From the NCBI RefSeq assembly GCF_020687825.1, contig NZ_JAJEWP010000001.1:172078-236077 (forward strand): DNA of 64,000 bases, written 5' to 3'. The DNA comes from Fluctibacter halophilus (lineage in GTDB: Bacteria; Pseudomonadota; Gammaproteobacteria; Enterobacterales; Alteromonadaceae). This document shows positions 61,930 through 64,000 of this stretch, piece after piece (the stretch's first letter is position 1; each line of letters begins with the position of its first letter). A model generated the notes under the pieces. That model did no database searches, had not been told where the DNA came from, and saw nothing but the letters and a program-made list of their open reading frames with translations. The translations under genes were made by a program, and so were the position numbers.

Positions 61930-62571
61930 ATGAACGATTCTACAGCGACCAAGCATACCTACAGTCCTTTGGAAGAATGGCTCAATGCGCTGAGCCATGG
62001 CATTGGTTTTATTCTTGCCATTGTTGGACTGGTGTACATGATCCTGCGATCGGAGTCCGCCCTCAGTGTCACCGCATCGTCGATTTACGGTGCCACGCTG
62101 ACATTGATGTTTATGGCATCCACCATCTACCACAGTGTTCAGCAACAACGATTGAAAGCATGGTTTAAGCTGTTCGATCACAGTGCCATTTACTTGCTTA
62201 TCGCCGGTACCTACACACCGTTTTTGCTGGTTAGCCTCGGTGGTTGGCTGGGATGGACATCCATTGCGGTGATTTGGTCCATCGCCATTTTCGGTGTGGT
62301 ATTTAAATGCTTCGCCCGGCACCGGTTCCCCCGTTTGTCGGTGATCACCTATCTGGTCATGGGGTGGTTGGCGCTGTTGTTGATTTACCCGCTGTATCAG
62401 GCCCTTCCCGGTGCCGGAATGTGGTTGCTGCTCGCTGGTGGCCTGTGTTTCAGTATTGGCGTGATGTTTTATGTCGCTAAATCAAAAAAATACACCCACG
62501 CTGCCTGGCATGTGTTTGTACTGGGTGGTTGTGCCTGTCATTACTTTTCGATCTATCACTTTGTACTTTAG
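61930..62571 (+). CDS. Hemolysin III-family membrane protein (YqfA-like)
   Basis: About 213 residues with seven helices and the conserved metal-site pattern of the HlyIII/PAQR superfamily: MASTIYHS, LFDHSAIYLLIAGTYTPF and HAAWHVFVLGGCACHYF. A hydrolase-like role at the membrane is proposed for the superfamily; haemolysis is not implied. ATG 61930 is preferred over ATG 61906. Confidence 0.88.
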   Translation: MNDSTATKHTYSPLEEWLNALSHGIGFILAIVGLVYMILRSESALSVTASSIYGATLTLMFMASTIYHSVQQQRLKAWFKLFDHSAIYLLIAGTYTPFLLVSLGGWLGWTSIAVIWSIAIFGVVFKCFARHRFPRLSVITYLVMGWLALLLIYPLYQALPGAGMWLLLAGGLCFSIGVMFYVAKSKKYTHAAWHVFVLGGCACHYFSIYHFVL

Positions 62572-62697
62572 GCCTGTCTGAGTGGGCGCTTTGTCGCGCG
62601 ATGTCACTTTGATGATTGCGCTTGTGGCTGGGGATCGCTAAGCTAGCAGCACGCAAACAGGTAAGACACCTTATCGTGCAATAGGCGAAAACCATTC

Positions 62698-63732
62698 ATG
62701 TATGAAAATCATTACGGGCTGACGTCCAAACCGTTTCAGTTAACTCCTGATCCCAGCTTCTTCTTTGCCAGTAAATGGCACAAGCGGGCCATGTCATATT
62801 TACAATATGGCCTTTCTCAGGCGGAAGGCTTCATCGTCATAACCGGCGATATCGGAACGGGCAAGACCACCATCGCCAACAGCCTGTTAGACAGTATTGA
62901 AGATGATATTGTCGCCGCGCAGATTGTCACGCCCAAACTGTCTCCAGATGAACTGGTTAAAATGGTGGCGGCAAAATTTGACGTTGATGTGGCACAAAAA
63001 ACCAAGGCCGATATTCTTAAAGACCTGGAAGTGTTCCTGTTTCAATTGCATAAACAGGGCAAGCGAGCGTTATTGCTGGTGGATGAAGCGCAGAATTTGC
63101 CGCTGGAAACCATCGAAGAGCTGCGCATGTTGTCAAACTTTCAGGCCGCCGGGAAACCGTTGTTACAAAGCTTCCTGTTAGGGCAGGAAGAACTGCAGCC
63201 GATCCTCAGAGCGCCCAACATGGAGCAGTTTCGTCAGCGTATTGTGGCGTCTTGTCACCTTGCACCACTGACCGACGGTGAAACCCGCGAGTACATCGAA
63301 TATCGAATGCATCATGCCGGTTGGCAGGGCGAGAACCTGTTTTCTGAAATGGCCTACGACAAGATTTACCAGTTTACCCATGGTGTTCCGCGTAAAATTA
63401 ATACCTTAATGGATCGTATCCTGTTGTACGGATTTCTTGAAGAATTAACGTCTCTGGATGAAGAGGCGGTCGAGAATGTCGTCAAAGAAGTGGCCGATGA
63501 AATGTTTGTACCGGATAAGCCGGTGATGGTTGACGATGCGCCCGTTGAGGGTGTTCAGACCCCAGCATCTGATGGTCCGGTCAAGGATGTGGCCTATTAT
63601 AAAGCCATGCTCAATGAGTTGACCGATGCGCTGGACAACGCCATTAGCCATAAAATTAAATTAACCCGCTATATCGACAGCCTGTTGAAAAAGAAATACC
63701 GCACCTATGTCCGGTTAAAGTCCGACGATTAG
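62698..63732 (+). CDS. ExeA/MshM-like AAA ATPase
   Basis: A 344-residue ATPase with N-terminal MYENHYGLTSKPFQLTPDP, Walker A GDIGTGKTT (50-58), Walker B ALLLVDEAQNL and sensor-like QSFLLGQEEL. The core ends near 270. A C-terminal extension (about 275-344) with a linker and a basic helix replaces the peptidoglycan-binding domain of ExeA. Relatives occur with T2SS (ExeA), MSHA pili and exopolysaccharide/exosortase loci. No ExeB partner is visible; the downstream gene is cut off. Confidence 0.86.
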   Translation: MYENHYGLTSKPFQLTPDPSFFFASKWHKRAMSYLQYGLSQAEGFIVITGDIGTGKTTIANSLLDSIEDDIVAAQIVTPKLSPDELVKMVAAKFDVDVAQKTKADILKDLEVFLFQLHKQGKRALLLVDEAQNLPLETIEELRMLSNFQAAGKPLLQSFLLGQEELQPILRAPNMEQFRQRIVASCHLAPLTDGETREYIEYRMHHAGWQGENLFSEMAYDKIYQFTHGVPRKINTLMDRILLYGFLEELTSLDEEAVENVVKEVADEMFVPDKPVMVDDAPVEGVQTPASDGPVKDVAYYKAMLNELTDALDNAISHKIKLTRYIDSLLKKKYRTYVRLKSDD

Positions 63733-63776
63733 GTCATACCTTTTACCTTTCCTTGACTTTTGTCTATTTTGGCTCC

Positions 63777-63802
63777 AACCTGTCACTATAAAGAGACAGG
63801 TT
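63777..63802. promoter_or_regulatory. Inverted repeat, possible operator
   Basis: AACCTGTC/GACAGGTT (8 bp, 10-nt spacer) with no following T-run, in the 197-base gap before the last partial gene. It could be a dimeric-regulator site or a transcript hairpin. Confidence 0.35.
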
Positions 63803-63929
63803 GTGGCTAAAGCGTGACCGCCACCCGGTCGATAAGAATAAAAATTGAACAATATCCATGTTGAACCACTCTAACTCGACAATGCAGTTGTTGTTTGAGA
63901 GGGGATAAGTGTTTTGAGGGTGCGCAACC

Positions 63930-64000
63930 ATGAAACGAATGAAGCTAAGCTACTCCGACGCAGCAGAGCTACCAGAGTGTGATCATGCCCGGCATAGGCG
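63930..64000 (+). CDS. Start of a truncated gene at the window edge
   Basis: ATG 63930 with GAGGG at 63916-63920 opens a frame that runs to the edge for 23 full codons without a stop (MKRMKLSYSDAAELPECDH and on). It is too short to identify. Confidence 0.4.
   Translation, partial: MKRMKLSYSDAAELPECDHARHR

Overview
This 64 kb window looks like chromosome of a marine-type gammaproteobacterium of moderate G+C. The indicators are a complete system I cytochrome c maturation operon, MlaA, Syd, QueF, GlnE, PpnN, DUF3192/DUF2789 proteins, an HtrB/LpxL acyltransferase and a CsrB-like RNA, with no plasmid or phage functions. The set fits Alteromonadales or Oceanospirillales better than enterics or Pseudomonas. 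I cannot name the species.

Layout. 1-716: a gene-free, hairpin-rich region with direct repeats. 833-3673: a cold-shock/DUF1294 protein and a FliK/FlhB-C-terminus-like pair. 3897-11637: ccmABCDEFGHI followed by mlaA, nearly every junction overlapping. 11706-14680: galE, a small membrane protein and a POT peptide transporter on the minus strand. 15020-27719: a large SLBB polysaccharide export protein and a complete but unusually ordered type II secretion (T2SS) cluster, G-E-F-H-I-J-K-L-M-C-D. 28014-29315: a monocistronic, apparently very highly expressed, cysteine-free secreted protein that I interpret as an S-layer-type protein. 29387-41010: a GT-C/TPR glycosyltransferase-like membrane protein, a sugar aminotransferase, a DPM-like transferase with a DUF2304 partner, Wzx, a WecF-like transferase, Wzz, Wzy and several glycosyltransferases. 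41037-44668: wecA, ugd and galU. 44731-55143: mostly housekeeping and signalling genes (ComEA-like, NAD-type icd, HDOD, ppnN, GGDEF, queF, syd, small DUF genes, GNAT). 55525-55880: a CsrB-like RNA. 55994-64000: lpxL-type gene, TcpQ-like protein, glnE, DUF350, GIY-YIG, HlyIII-type protein, an ExeA-like ATPase and a truncated gene at the edge.

The most interesting part is 15.0-44.7 kb, which reads as a cell-surface assembly island. A lipoprotein-secretin T2SS sits directly upstream of its likely abundant substrate. That substrate gene is followed by a membrane protein resembling TMTC-type O-glycosyltransferases, amino-sugar and polyprenyl-sugar genes, and a Wzx/Wzy/Wzz pathway whose outer-membrane exporter lies on the other side of the T2SS genes. 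I infer, without proof, that secretion, glycosylation and anchoring of a surface layer are genetically coupled here. The CsrB-like RNA at 55.5 kb shows that the organism has a Csr/Rsm post-transcriptional switch, which often controls such surface and biofilm functions.
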